A DNA stretch of 50,938 bases from Methanobacteriota archaeon (GTDB lineage Archaea > Thermoplasmatota > Poseidoniia > Poseidoniales > Thalassarchaeaceae), in contig PSPX01000008.1 of the NCBI GenBank assembly GCA_004195715.1, forward strand, positions 1-50,938, written 5' to 3'. The stretch's first letter is position 1, and the number at the start of each line of letters is the position of its first letter. The position numbers were made by a program, and so were the translations under genes. Under the pieces are notes generated by a model, which had not been told where the DNA came from, searched no databases, and saw nothing but the letters and a program-made list of their open reading frames with translations. Positions 34,572-43,905 of the stretch are shown piece after piece.

Positions 34572-36086
34572 ATGGCCGAGCCCTCCGCTGATGACTGGAC
34601 CGAAAGGCATCGTCCAGAATCCATCGGCCTAATGGAAGGGAATGAGGCCCAGCTTCGCAGAATCAGGCAGTGGTTGAACCAATGGGAAGGAGGGAGTCCG
34701 CTCGAAAAGCGTGGACTGCTGTTATCGGGACCTCCTGGGGTAGGCAAGACCACGCTAGCTCGCGCGGCCGCTCTGGAAAGGGGGTGGACAATGATAGAGT
34801 TGAACGCTAGTGAAGAGCGGAACGCCGCCGCCATACGTAGGGCAGCGACCCATGGATCCCAGCACGTCTCCCTAGACCAGTTCTCAGGGAGCAGTGTGTC
34901 TAACGGTAAGACCCTGATACTCCTCGACGAAGTAGACCACCTTAGCGGGGGATTCGGTAAAGTTTCAGATGGTAGGATTGAGGAATCGATAAATCCTGAT
35001 GGGAAAGCCGCTGTCCTCAGAGGGGATTCAGGAGGCAAGGCTGAGTTGCTCAATTTGCTTGAGGTCACACGCCAACCAGTCATCATGACCTGTAACGATC
35101 CGATGAGACTGTGGGGCAGAAACAGAAACTGGAGGAGGAATCGCGACAGACTTCTCCGAAAGGCCGAACTGGTGAATTTCAAGAGGGCGGGAAAACTACA
35201 CCTCAGAAGGGTTGCGCACCGAGTTCTCGATGCCGAGGGCAGGGGTATGGACCCTGAGGCTCTAGAGGCCCTCATCGACGGTAACCCAGGCGACCTTAGG
35301 GCCCTAGTTAGAGACCTGCAAGCAGTCTGCGCCCTCAGGAAAGGGCACATCGACCTCTCTGCCGTCCTCGATTTAGCCGGGGTCTCTGAGAGAGATTCTC
35401 AAATTGATGTCTTCAGGGCCCTTCGCGAAGTATACCAAAGTGGGTCAGGAAAGGAAGCAAACAGGATTCTGATGATTTCTGACAAGGACCCTGACGAAAT
35501 GCTCGCCTGGTTCGTCTGGAACAACCAAACAGTATTCGATAGTGAAGTACTGGCAAAGATTAGTCCGGCCATGTGCATGGCTGACAGGTCGCTTGCTACA
35601 AAATACACTAATCGTGCCTTCAGATCTTGGTATTGGGGGTCAGCTCTGTCATCTCAGGCCGCTGTTTCACACCTTCCCATTGACGGTGCATCCGATCCGT
35701 TCCTCGCATATCCAAACTTCTTGCGAAGAGGAGGGGAGTCATGGAGGTCCAGTACTGTGGTAGAATATCTATCTGAGGATCTTGGCACCAGCAAGGCCTC
35801 AATCAGAGAAGACTTGTGGCCCAATCTTCTGGCGGTGCATGATTCGACACTCGGTGGAGACCCTAGAGAGTTCACCGTTGCCAAACACCTCGGACTATCC
35901 GGCGAGGCTCATCTGGCGCTGCACGGAATTCCTAGGAGCAGGAGGGAAGCACGAAGGATTCTCAAGGACTTCGATTCCGAGAACACGAGCAAACCAGAAG
36001 AGGTAATCATTGAGGAGATTATCGAAGATGTGAATTCTGACGAGGACGAAACAGATGGAACCCAGTCCTCTCTCGATTCCTTCTAA
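34572..36086 (+). CDS. rfcL: Replication factor C large subunit
   Basis: Clamp-loader large subunit that opens PCNA at primer ends. The 504-residue AAA+ protein has RHRPESIGLMEGNE, Walker A GPPGVGKTT, ASEERN, Walker B LILLDEVDHL, sensor 1 MTCNDP and the large-subunit C-terminal helical domain. The last residues QSSLDSF match a PCNA-interacting (PIP) box QxxLxxF, as expected for archaeal RfcL. The segment before it is very acidic (EEIIEDVNSDEDE). ATG 34572 follows glyS. The stop abuts the trkH stop (TAATCA). Confidence 0.95.
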   Translation: MAEPSADDWTERHRPESIGLMEGNEAQLRRIRQWLNQWEGGSPLEKRGLLLSGPPGVGKTTLARAAALERGWTMIELNASEERNAAAIRRAATHGSQHVSLDQFSGSSVSNGKTLILLDEVDHLSGGFGKVSDGRIEESINPDGKAAVLRGDSGGKAELLNLLEVTRQPVIMTCNDPMRLWGRNRNWRRNRDRLLRKAELVNFKRAGKLHLRRVAHRVLDAEGRGMDPEALEALIDGNPGDLRALVRDLQAVCALRKGHIDLSAVLDLAGVSERDSQIDVFRALREVYQSGSGKEANRILMISDKDPDEMLAWFVWNNQTVFDSEVLAKISPAMCMADRSLATKYTNRAFRSWYWGSALSSQAAVSHLPIDGASDPFLAYPNFLRRGGESWRSSTVVEYLSEDLGTSKASIREDLWPNLLAVHDSTLGGDPREFTVAKHLGLSGEAHLALHGIPRSRREARRILKDFDSENTSKPEEVIIEEIIEDVNSDEDETDGTQSSLDSF

Positions 36087-37670
36087 TCAGTCAGTACCAG
36101 ACCATGTTTTGGGGTGTAGTAGTACTAGTACTGTTAGCAACTCAAGGCGTCCCAACCACATCAGCATGGTGGCGATTAGCATCGACGGTTCACTGAGTGC
36201 TGCCCATGTCGCAGTTGGTCCGAATGCCCCGAGAGCCGGGCCCGTGTTTCCGAGTAGTGATATCGATACCGAGAGCACGTCTGTGAGCTCCAGTGTTGGT
36301 TCGAGGAAAGATAGTGTTAGCATCGATAGCGTCACGAGGACCATCCACGAACTGAGCATACCGAGGACAATCCAGATCTTCCTTTCCTCGATGATCTGCT
36401 GGTTGAAACGTATCGCCACTATTCGACGGGGCTGAATGATCTTGACGACTTCCCTCTTGGCCAACTCGAAAGCAATTCGGATTCTCATGACCTTGAGTCC
36501 GCCGCCAGTCGAACCGGCACTGGCACCTACAATCATTAGCAACAGTAGGACAAACTGGCTGAACACCGGCCAAGTGGCGAAGTCGGCGCTGGAGTATCCT
36601 GTGCTCGATATTGAAACAGATTGGAACAGGGCATGTCTAAGAGCAACAAGGGGAGCTAATTCGCCCTCAGTGGTGCCGAACCTGTAGAGATTGAAGGCCA
36701 TTGCCAGCCACGCTAAGAGTAAAATCAGTAAGTAGGCTCGTAACTCCTCGTCCTTCCAAGCATCTTTCGAGTGACCTGCGAGCATCAGGTGCAAGAGGCT
36801 GAAGTTGATACAGGTAAGCAACATGAAGACTATCAGAATGACTTCAACCCGAGCCGAGTCGAAGGCCATTATCCCCTCGTCAGTGGTGCCGAAGCCACCA
36901 GAGGGTAAAGTGGTCAGGGAGTAGTTCACAGCATCGAAAATTCCCAATCCCCCAAGGAAGTGGAGCATGCCGAACTCAAGAACTGTCAGAACGATGTAAA
37001 TCATCCAAAGCCGACTAGCAGTCCACTGCAATGTTGGACCTAGACGAGACAGGGAAGGACCGGTGAGCTCGGCCCTAGCCAGCGACATCCCGCCGCCGAG
37101 TACTCGGGACAGGATTAGCAAACCGAGCATGATTACACCCATCCCTCCAATCCATTGAGAGACTGAGCGCCATAGAATCAGGCTGTTATTCTGGCTTCCA
37201 ATGCAGTCATCGGCCACAGTCAGTGCGAAGCACACTGGACTAGTCGAGATGTCAATCACCGTTGCCCCCGTTGTGGTAAATCCGGACATTGACTCAAACC
37301 ATGAGTACAACAACCCCCTGAGCCCTTCCCAAATCGAGGCATCACCAGCGATCATCTCGAACGGGCCGTAGAACATTCCACCGAGCCAATATGGGAGGGC
37401 GCCTACAGCTACAACGGGAATCCACCCGAGAGCAACTGATGCGAATGCTTCCCTGTCCCTCACTCGGGAAGAAGCGTCCGAGTTCTTCGAGAGTGATACC
37501 AGTGACTGACCCAGTACTAGAGAAAGTATAGCTGGGGGCAAGAAAGTCTTGGCTGCGTACTCCATCCCCTCGGACCCGATTGAAGCACTATAGGCAAAGA
37601 CGACCATTAGAGGCAGGGCAATCAGACGAATTGTCCAACCCAGTACAAGTCCGACTACGTCCCAGCGCAT
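36087..37670 (-). CDS. trkH: Trk-type potassium transporter, membrane subunit
   Basis: K+ channel-like subunit with four M1-P-M2 repeats. The 527-residue protein has ~12 hydrophobic segments and four selectivity-filter loops: GFTTTGATV, TLPSGGFGTTD, SISSTGYSSAD and SLLGNTGPALG, each with the conserved filter Gly. It lies 2 nt after trkA in the same direction, so regulator and pore form one operon. It provides K+ uptake under control of TrkA nucleotide binding. Confidence 0.95.
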   Translation of the reverse strand: MRWDVVGLVLGWTIRLIALPLMVVFAYSASIGSEGMEYAAKTFLPPAILSLVLGQSLVSLSKNSDASSRVRDREAFASVALGWIPVVAVGALPYWLGGMFYGPFEMIAGDASIWEGLRGLLYSWFESMSGFTTTGATVIDISTSPVCFALTVADDCIGSQNNSLILWRSVSQWIGGMGVIMLGLLILSRVLGGGMSLARAELTGPSLSRLGPTLQWTASRLWMIYIVLTVLEFGMLHFLGGLGIFDAVNYSLTTLPSGGFGTTDEGIMAFDSARVEVILIVFMLLTCINFSLLHLMLAGHSKDAWKDEELRAYLLILLLAWLAMAFNLYRFGTTEGELAPLVALRHALFQSVSISSTGYSSADFATWPVFSQFVLLLLMIVGASAGSTGGGLKVMRIRIAFELAKREVVKIIQPRRIVAIRFNQQIIEERKIWIVLGMLSSWMVLVTLSMLTLSFLEPTLELTDVLSVSISLLGNTGPALGAFGPTATWAALSEPSMLIATMLMWLGRLELLTVLVLLHPKTWSGTD

Positions 37671-37672
37671 CT

Positions 37673-39091
37673 TCAGTTCTCCAGAGCCTTCTCCACTTTC
37701 TTGAGGTCATCTCTGGCAAGGAAGAGGTAAATCCTGTCGCCAACTTCGATGGTTTCCAAGGTATGTGGTTTCAGCACTACTGTCGAATCTGTATCATCGT
37801 GCCTCTCGACCATCACTATCCTAGCGCGTAGAGCTCTTTCCGAATCCTTAACCGACTTACCTGCGAACAAATGGTCGCGATTAACTTCCGCAGAAATCGA
37901 GATGATAGCAGGTATTGGTGGAATGACCTGATAAGTCCCCGGGACGTTCATGTGAATGGACTTCAAAATCGAGGTCACTGTCACCAATCTGCGGCTGACA
38001 GGTCGGGTTAGTCCTATTCTCTGAACCGCCTCAACCAAGGCTCTGTCCTTCAACAGTAGCCCTGTTCGGGGGACGCCCTTGTCCTTGGCCCGCATCGAAA
38101 TAGCGATGTTTAGGTTGTCGTCATCCAAAGCCGCGACTGCGATATCATGGTGATCTATCCCCAACTCCTGCAGCAACTCCTCATCCTGAGGATCGCCATG
38201 AATGACGTCGAGCCTCTTGCTGTTACCGACTGGAGAGCCAACTAGTTCGTTGGCCGCATCCAAGTTGGGTTCTATGACAACCACGTTAGAGCCCTTCGAT
38301 AGATAGTGGATAGCCAACTTGGAGCCGAATTGACTAGCTCCGAAAACTGCGACTTGCGCGTTATCGGGGAAGTCCTCATCTTTCTTCCCCACGGCTCTCG
38401 TGATCTGATGAAACTGGTCGGTGGACCTTGAGACGAAGACGAGAATCTGCCCCTCTTGGATAATCTCAGAACCTGTCGATAAAATGCCTTTTTCTCCCTC
38501 ATTCCTGAGGGCATAGATAGAGGGGATGCCTACGAATATCTCTCCCACGTATCCCGTCTTGGTGCCTATCAACGGTGAGCCGGCCATGACTTCTGACACT
38601 GCTATCCAGGAGGTACCTCCAAGTGGAAGTATTTCATCGATAGAAGGAGCTAGCAATCCTGCTGCTAGTTGTTCGACAATCTCGTCAGAGGAACAGACCA
38701 CATGGTCGGCCTTGGACCAACTCTCTAGCGGCCCTGCGCCCCTTGAGTAGTCTAGTAACGTCGGGTCGCTAATCTTGGCTATTGTTGTGAGTCCTGATGC
38801 GGTTCGATCGCTGACCTGCTCACTGTAGACCTTCTTGGCAAATGCGCATCCCAGCAGATTTGCTTCGTCGTCGTTAGTAGCCAAAACCATAATCTCAGCA
38901 TCGCTGATACCTGCTCTCAGGAGGGATTCTCGCGACAGTGCGCTGCCTGTCACCAACAAGCAATCAAGGCTTTGTGATTCGTTTATCGCAGTAGGGTCGG
39001 GGTCGATAAGAGCGACACTCCTCTTCTCCTGCCTGAGGGCGGCAGCGACACCGCGCCCGACTTCGCCAGCACCTGCGATAATGACCCGCAT
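37673..39091 (-). CDS. trkA: Trk potassium uptake protein TrkA (two RCK domains)
   Basis: Cytoplasmic ring protein that gates TrkH in response to nucleotides. The 472-residue protein contains two RCK_N Rossmann domains (RVIIAGAGEVGRGVA at the start, and AVFGASQFGSKLA near residue ~245) and two RCK_C domains (the last with IEVGDRIYLFLARDDL). This is the full-length double TrkA type. ATG 39091 (MRVIIAGAGEVG) is the family start; the longer frame to 39223 is not conserved-looking and overlaps the gene upstream. Confidence 0.94.
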   Translation of the reverse strand: MRVIIAGAGEVGRGVAAALRQEKRSVALIDPDPTAINESQSLDCLLVTGSALSRESLLRAGISDAEIMVLATNDDEANLLGCAFAKKVYSEQVSDRTASGLTTIAKISDPTLLDYSRGAGPLESWSKADHVVCSSDEIVEQLAAGLLAPSIDEILPLGGTSWIAVSEVMAGSPLIGTKTGYVGEIFVGIPSIYALRNEGEKGILSTGSEIIQEGQILVFVSRSTDQFHQITRAVGKKDEDFPDNAQVAVFGASQFGSKLAIHYLSKGSNVVVIEPNLDAANELVGSPVGNSKRLDVIHGDPQDEELLQELGIDHHDIAVAALDDDNLNIAISMRAKDKGVPRTGLLLKDRALVEAVQRIGLTRPVSRRLVTVTSILKSIHMNVPGTYQVIPPIPAIISISAEVNRDHLFAGKSVKDSERALRARIVMVERHDDTDSTVVLKPHTLETIEVGDRIYLFLARDDLKKVEKALEN

Positions 39092-39182
39092 ACGTAGCGA
39101 CTGCCTCAGCGGGCCGGATATAAGACTGCGCCATTGGCATGCCCGATAAGAAGCGAATAGGCGCAGCAGAGTAGGATTACTT

Positions 39183-39971
39183 TCATTCCTCGCTATCGAC
39201 CGTTTGACCGCGAATCCTCTCATCTGAGGCCATTCTGTGCCTATAGGATTGCCTCGTAGTGCGGCGGAAGGCCTGTTTGGCGGCAGGAGTCATGCCTGAG
39301 GGCAGCCATGAGGTCTGGGCCGGCCCCCATGCCAACACAATGGCTGGAGCCGCTAGAAGCACCATCAGTGGCACAAACAGAGAGAATATTAGGCACATCG
39401 TCAAAGCGCCTCGAGCCGCTGCTGAGATTATGAATGGCCTCACTCTGCTTGACTCGAGGATTCTCGATCCTTGCCAAGACGCAAGCAGAGCATGTCCTAG
39501 GCAGGAGACCAAAGCTATGGCGAAAGCCAGAGTCACGCTGACTGCGTTGACTCCAGCGTACTCTGAGTACTGTAGTTGCTCGTCAAACATCCTATAGATG
39601 AGGTAACTAGCCTGCATCGACCCTATTCCCAATCCAAGGGCCCAGCCGTATGGAGGAGAGGCTCTCAAAGAAATTACTCGAGGTCTCGCCAGCAGAAACA
39701 TCACGAATGCTGCCTCAGCCGCCCCTATCAGAATGGCGAACATGCTTGCAGTGACAATATTGAGATATGCGAGTATCACGGAGGATAGAATGATTTTGTC
39801 GACACATATCGCCAGAAGCATTCCCGACACCAATCCGTAGACGAGGTGTTTCACAGCACCGGCGAGGTCATAGAAGCCCGTCATCTTGGAAATTGTCCCT
39901 TTCCAACCCGCATACACCCCGAGAATGCCAATCGCGAAGGCCACTTGGGTCTGCCACAGTTCCACCGCCAC
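39183..39971 (-). CDS. Multi-pass membrane protein, unknown function
   Basis: A 262-residue protein with about seven hydrophobic helices spread over residues 5-215 (for example FAIGILGVYAGW, LVYGLVSGMLLAICV, AILIGAAEAAFVMFLLA, VSVTLAFAIALVSCLG, MCLIFSLFVPLMVLLAAPAIVL) and a basic C-terminal tail (AFRRTTRQSYRHRMASDERIRG). It starts with GTG at 39971. No family recognised. It precedes trkA in the same direction with a ~90-nt gap and is divergent from SRP54. Confidence 0.7.
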   Translation of the reverse strand: MAVELWQTQVAFAIGILGVYAGWKGTISKMTGFYDLAGAVKHLVYGLVSGMLLAICVDKIILSSVILAYLNIVTASMFAILIGAAEAAFVMFLLARPRVISLRASPPYGWALGLGIGSMQASYLIYRMFDEQLQYSEYAGVNAVSVTLAFAIALVSCLGHALLASWQGSRILESSRVRPFIISAAARGALTMCLIFSLFVPLMVLLAAPAIVLAWGPAQTSWLPSGMTPAAKQAFRRTTRQSYRHRMASDERIRGQTVDSEE

Positions 39972-40047
39972 GATTGGCCATGCTGCATCGGCTTTGAGGA
40001 CCTCGCCCTCAGATAACGTTCAAACCACACAATCGGGACCCATTGAC

Positions 40048-41406
40048 ATGGCACTCGACGGGCTCAAGCAGCGCATAACGCGCTCAGTGGGTCTGCTGAA
40101 GGGAAAACGGAAGGTCGACGAGGAGACTGCTAAGGATCTCAGTCGCTCTCTTCGCAAGGCTCTGCTAGAAGCCGACTTCAACGTGAGGCAGTCAAAGGAG
40201 CTCACTGAGCGCATAGAGAGGCGTATGCTCGAGGAAGAGCCTCGACCGGGAGTCAAACTAGAGACGCATGCCATGAATCTCATCTACACCGAACTAGTTC
40301 GAATACTGGGGCGGCCCAGAGAGATAATGCCTCATAACCAGACGATACTGATGGTCGGGCTGTATGGACAGGGGAAGACCACCACCACCGCCAAGCTAGC
40401 AGACTGGTGGAGGCGTAGGCACGGTGTCAAAGTCGCTGTAATCGAAGCCGACGTGCATCGACCCGGAGCATTCGAGCAACTCCAGCAGTTGCTGGAAGGA
40501 ACAAACGTGGACGTCTACGGAGAGCCGGGAGAGCAAGATGCTACTAAGATTGTTAGAAACGGAATCAAAGAGGTTGGCAACGTCGATGTCGTAATCATCG
40601 ATACGGCGGGGCGTGATAGCCTTGATGAGCCGTTGCGCGACGAACTTGTCGGGATTGCAGAGATTGCCAATGCCACCGAGCGTTTCCTAGTCATTGACGC
40701 GCAGGTGGGGCAGGCAGCCGGACCTGTAGCCGAGACATTTCACGAACTTGTGGGAGTCACTGGTACGATAGTGACCAAATTGGACGGAACCGCCCGAGGT
40801 GGTGGGGCGCTCAGTGCTGTGTCGGCTACCGGTGCCCCGATAGTTTTCATTGGAGAGGGTGAAAAAGTTCAGGACCTAGAAAAGTTCGAGTCTGATCGAT
40901 TCATCTCAAGACTGCTCGGACTGGGGGACATCAAGGGTCTGATTGACCTAGCTCCTGGCGACCTTGACCAAGAAGAGGCTGCCCGATTGGCTCAGCGACT
41001 GATGTCAGGCAGATTCACCCTGACTGACATGTACAGCCAAATGGAGATGATGAGCAAGATTGGTAGCGTAGAGAAAATGCTCTCGCACCTGCCTGATGCA
41101 ATGTTCGGAGGAATGGGCAATATGAGCATGGCTCAGAAGCGTCAGATGCAGGGTAATCTGGAGAAGTATAGGGTAATCATGGACTCGATGACTCAGAAGG
41201 AAAAAGATGAGCCAATACTCCTCAAATCGAGCAGGATAAGAAGAATAGCTCGAGGTTCGGGAGTTAATGAAAAGGACGTCAAGGAACTCCTAGCACAGTG
41301 GAACCGGAGTCGCAAGATGATGCGAGGGATGAAGGGCGATCGTAGTTTCAGGAGGAAGATGAAGTCAATGATGGATGTTGATGACATGGACCTCGACATG
41401 GGGTGA
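40048..41406 (+). CDS. srp54: Signal recognition particle protein SRP54
   Basis: GTPase that binds signal sequences and 7S RNA for co-translational targeting. The 452-residue protein has an N domain (LDGLKQRITRSVGLL), the G domain with G1 GLYGQGKTTTTAK, EADVHRPGAFEQL, G3 DTAGRD and G4 TKLDGTARGG, and a Met-rich M domain (MFGGMGNMSMAQKRQMQ, SSRIRRIARGSGV binding RNA) ending in Met/Asp. ATG 40048 (MALDGLKQ) is correct; the frame upstream lacks similarity. A weak AT-rich element (AGATAACG) is ~30 nt upstream. Confidence 0.96.
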   Translation: MALDGLKQRITRSVGLLKGKRKVDEETAKDLSRSLRKALLEADFNVRQSKELTERIERRMLEEEPRPGVKLETHAMNLIYTELVRILGRPREIMPHNQTILMVGLYGQGKTTTTAKLADWWRRRHGVKVAVIEADVHRPGAFEQLQQLLEGTNVDVYGEPGEQDATKIVRNGIKEVGNVDVVIIDTAGRDSLDEPLRDELVGIAEIANATERFLVIDAQVGQAAGPVAETFHELVGVTGTIVTKLDGTARGGGALSAVSATGAPIVFIGEGEKVQDLEKFESDRFISRLLGLGDIKGLIDLAPGDLDQEEAARLAQRLMSGRFTLTDMYSQMEMMSKIGSVEKMLSHLPDAMFGGMGNMSMAQKRQMQGNLEKYRVIMDSMTQKEKDEPILLKSSRIRRIARGSGVNEKDVKELLAQWNRSRKMMRGMKGDRSFRRKMKSMMDVDDMDLDMG

Positions 41407-41410
41407 AGTC

Positions 41411-41992
41411 TTGCAACGCCACTTCGCCATAATTGGTCACGATGCTCCGGGTACCGGCGAATTGCGTCTAAACGATCTAGCCGGAGGATCTGGCAGAATG
41501 GATGTGCTGGCCAGAGCTGTCAATACAGCGCTATTCATCTCACATGGAATCAGGACTGATTCGACGATTACCATTCATCTCATGGGAGGAGAAATCCCTA
41601 GAAGAGTGAAATTTGATGGTAGAATCCTACGGGGAGTACATCCTGATGAACGTTCGATATCAGGGCACATCCGTTCGATAATGAAGCAGTCTGTTCCACC
41701 CATTGGGATATGGCAGGAGGCCTCGAAGGGAGTATCGCACTCAGGCGGCAGCGTAGGAGAGACTCTCAGAGAGTGGGACAGAGAAGGAGTGGTCGCCCGC
41801 ATTCTCGATACCGAAGGAGTGAGATTAGAGAGTGAAGGAGATGGTCCGATGGGTTTCGTACTGTCTGACCATTTGCCGTTCACGAACGAGGAAAGCGCTG
41901 TACTGAAGGATTGTCAAAAGGTTTCGTTGGGATCCGCGTTGTTGCAGGGGCACGTCTGCATAGCAATCGTACACCACATATTGGACGATTAA
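41411..41992 (+). CDS. trmY: tRNA (pseudouridine(54)-N1)-methyltransferase
   Basis: Methylates pseudouridine 54 in the tRNA T-loop to 1-methylpseudouridine, the archaeal counterpart of ribothymidine. The 193-residue SPOUT protein has FAIIGHDAPGTGELRLNDLA, GRMDVLARAVNTALFISHGIR, HPDERSISGHI and the C-terminal KVSLGSALLQGHVCIAIVHH. The start is a TTG at 41411 (LQRHFAIIGH) with GGGGTGAAG just upstream; the ATG at 41375 lies inside srp54. It overlaps the surE stop by 4 nt on the other strand. Confidence 0.9.
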   Translation: MQRHFAIIGHDAPGTGELRLNDLAGGSGRMDVLARAVNTALFISHGIRTDSTITIHLMGGEIPRRVKFDGRILRGVHPDERSISGHIRSIMKQSVPPIGIWQEASKGVSHSGGSVGETLREWDREGVVARILDTEGVRLESEGDGPMGFVLSDHLPFTNEESAVLKDCQKVSLGSALLQGHVCIAIVHHILDD

Positions 41993-42921
41993 TCGAGCCA
42001 CTCAGGCAAACCCGAGGAAGACTGGTTGGTAGCCTCGGAAAGCAATACCTCACTGAGCCCAAGAGGGTGGTTGACTGGCCAAGACGATAGAGGTGTGATT
42101 GAGACTGAGCCTGAATTGATAGCATTGCAGTCTGTTCCAGGTATGTCCTCATCCTCTATGGTTGCAGCCCCTACTTCGAAGGCCACGCCGATATTGTCGA
42201 TATCCCTCATGTCGATAGCATTGTGGTACCACCTAGAGCCGAGGGCAACCGTCTGGAAACTGCCGTTCCACTGTTCTGGTCCATTGATATTCAGTATCAT
42301 GTCGCCGTCGGCGAAAGCAGCGAGTATCCTATCACGAGTCGAGGCTAGGTCTGATATTGCCCTTCTGCTTCCATTGGGTCGTCCGAGGTTGACTGGCTCT
42401 GAAGGGAGCGATGACAGGCACGCTTCGATGATAGACAGGGAGGCTTCGAGGGTCTCGGAATAATCCGAATGCTCGTAGGTGGCTAAGCTGATGGCGATGG
42501 CTGGCATTCCGTATAGCGACGATTCCCTAGCAGCGGACACGGTACCCGAATGCAGGACGTCGACGGAAAGATTTGGACCTTGATTTATTCCAGAAATACA
42601 CAAGGCCGGGGCGATTTCTGGCGCCCATGCCTGAAGTCCACCGTCCATGGCTACGATGGCGCAGTCACACGGTGAACCATCCAAAGAGAAGATTCGTAGA
42701 GGGGGGCCATCTTCAATCCTGAGCGAGTCTGAGATGTCGGACCTCTCTTGGAACTTCAGGTCGTGACGCAGCGTCAGGCGCATCCCAGAGCACGACTGCT
42801 CACTAGCTGGTGCCAACACCACCACAGGGTGGCCTCGAGAGTGCAGAGCAGCCACTAGGATTTGCAATCCCTCAGATTCGACTCCGTCATCATTGGTCAC
42901 GAATACCGCAGAGTGATTCAC
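41989..42921 (-). CDS. surE: 5'/3'-nucleotidase SurE
   Basis: Metal-dependent nucleoside monophosphatase. The ~310-residue protein has VTNDDG (metal Asp-Asp), LAPASEQSCSGMRLTL (Ser loop), DGSPCDCAI and CISGINQGPNL (metal Asn). It is somewhat longer than the common 250-residue SurE, with extra residues toward the C-terminus. I prefer the GTG at 42921, where the family N-terminus starts and which leaves a 22-nt gap from the DMT gene; a longer frame to 42987 would overlap that gene. Confidence 0.9.
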   Translation of the reverse strand: MNHSAVFVTNDDGVESEGLQILVAALHSRGHPVVVLAPASEQSCSGMRLTLRHDLKFQERSDISDSLRIEDGPPLRIFSLDGSPCDCAIVAMDGGLQAWAPEIAPALCISGINQGPNLSVDVLHSGTVSAARESSLYGMPAIAISLATYEHSDYSETLEASLSIIEACLSSLPSEPVNLGRPNGSRRAISDLASTRDRILAAFADGDMILNINGPEQWNGSFQTVALGSRWYHNAIDMRDIDNIGVAFEVGAATIEDEDIPGTDCNAINSGSVSITPLSSWPVNHPLGLSEVLLSEATNQSSSGLPEWLD

Positions 42922-42943
42922 GTTCGAGCCATCGGAAGGGGGT

Positions 42944-43903
42944 TCATGAAACCGCGTCCCTATCTCTGTCGCCCCGCTCCTCCTCAAGGGTCACCATGAT
43001 TGCCCCTGCAAGCATCAGAGGACCGCCTAGAACGGTCCATATTCCAAGTGTGGCTTCTCCGGTCCAGAGCCATCCAATAATTCCGCCGACGACCGGTTCA
43101 AACAACAGGGTGATGGAAACTGTGATGGGAGTAATCCAGCGCAGTACAGTGTTTATCCCCGTATGACCGCACAATCCTGGGCCCAGGGAGAGATAGGCTA
43201 TCCATGGCAGCCACAATGCGTCAGTCCATCCTAGCAGAGATATCTCAGGTACGACATCGGTCATGCTGGCACCCTCTTGCGAGATAGCAGCCAGAGCCAG
43301 CCAGATGCCTGCTGCAAAGGTGACCGGGAAGGCGTATACGAATATCGGCATCCTCCTCTCCGACCTAAGATGCCTGCCGGCGAGCAGATAGCCCACCACA
43401 GTGACAGCGCCGAGGAACGCAGCTGCATCGCCTAAGACAGTGACTTCTCCTCCGGCCTCCACATCACCCAACGACAGCAGAGCGCCGGTGATTCCAACCA
43501 TCACTCCGGTAATGTGGCCTCGGCGCACTGCTAATCCTATCGCAGGCATGAGCAACACGAGGACCAATGGGTGAATCGAGACGAACAGAAGACTGTGGAC
43601 AAGACTGGTGTGATCAAGCGACCAGACCCATGCGCCGAAGTGGATGGAGAGGAACACGCTCGATGCCAGGATGATTTGCCAGTCCCTCGTGCTAACTCCA
43701 CCGCTTCCCATCGCCCTGAACTGGTAGACGAAGCCCGGCAGAAGAATCAGGGCGGTGCCCTGCATCCTCCACGACGCCCGAAGCAGAGGTGGTACCTCGC
43801 TCATGGCCTGAAGCACGACACCGGCGCTGGAAACGGCCAACAGCGCCACACCGAGCAGTGCCCAAGCGAACAGTGGTGTGGTTGAACTTGACGATTCTGA
43901 CAT
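42944..43903 (-). CDS. EamA/DMT-family permease
   Basis: A 319-residue drug/metabolite transporter-superfamily protein with ten predicted helices in two five-helix EamA repeats. The second half has LWLPWIAYLSLGPGLCGHTG and the typical LLFEPVVGGIIGWLWTGE, followed by LGGPLMLAGAIMV. The substrate is unknown; amino acids or metabolites are typical for the family. ATG 43903 starts 2 nt after the OPT stop, so the genes are co-transcribed (aIF5A, OPT, DMT, surE run in one direction). Confidence 0.88.
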   Translation of the reverse strand: MSESSSSTTPLFAWALLGVALLAVSSAGVVLQAMSEVPPLLRASWRMQGTALILLPGFVYQFRAMGSGGVSTRDWQIILASSVFLSIHFGAWVWSLDHTSLVHSLLFVSIHPLVLVLLMPAIGLAVRRGHITGVMVGITGALLSLGDVEAGGEVTVLGDAAAFLGAVTVVGYLLAGRHLRSERRMPIFVYAFPVTFAAGIWLALAAISQEGASMTDVVPEISLLGWTDALWLPWIAYLSLGPGLCGHTGINTVLRWITPITVSITLLFEPVVGGIIGWLWTGEATLGIWTVLGGPLMLAGAIMVTLEEERGDRDRDAVS

Positions 43904-43905
43904 CC

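Noticed and set aside
34544-35350. 268-residue open frame antisense to rfcL
   Set aside because: Low-complexity Ser/Arg/Leu composition typical of a shadow frame; the plus strand has complete AAA+ motifs.
41375-41410. ATG at 41375 as start of trmY
   Set aside because: It lies inside srp54 and the extra residues have no family similarity; the TTG at 41411 starts exactly at the conserved N-terminus.
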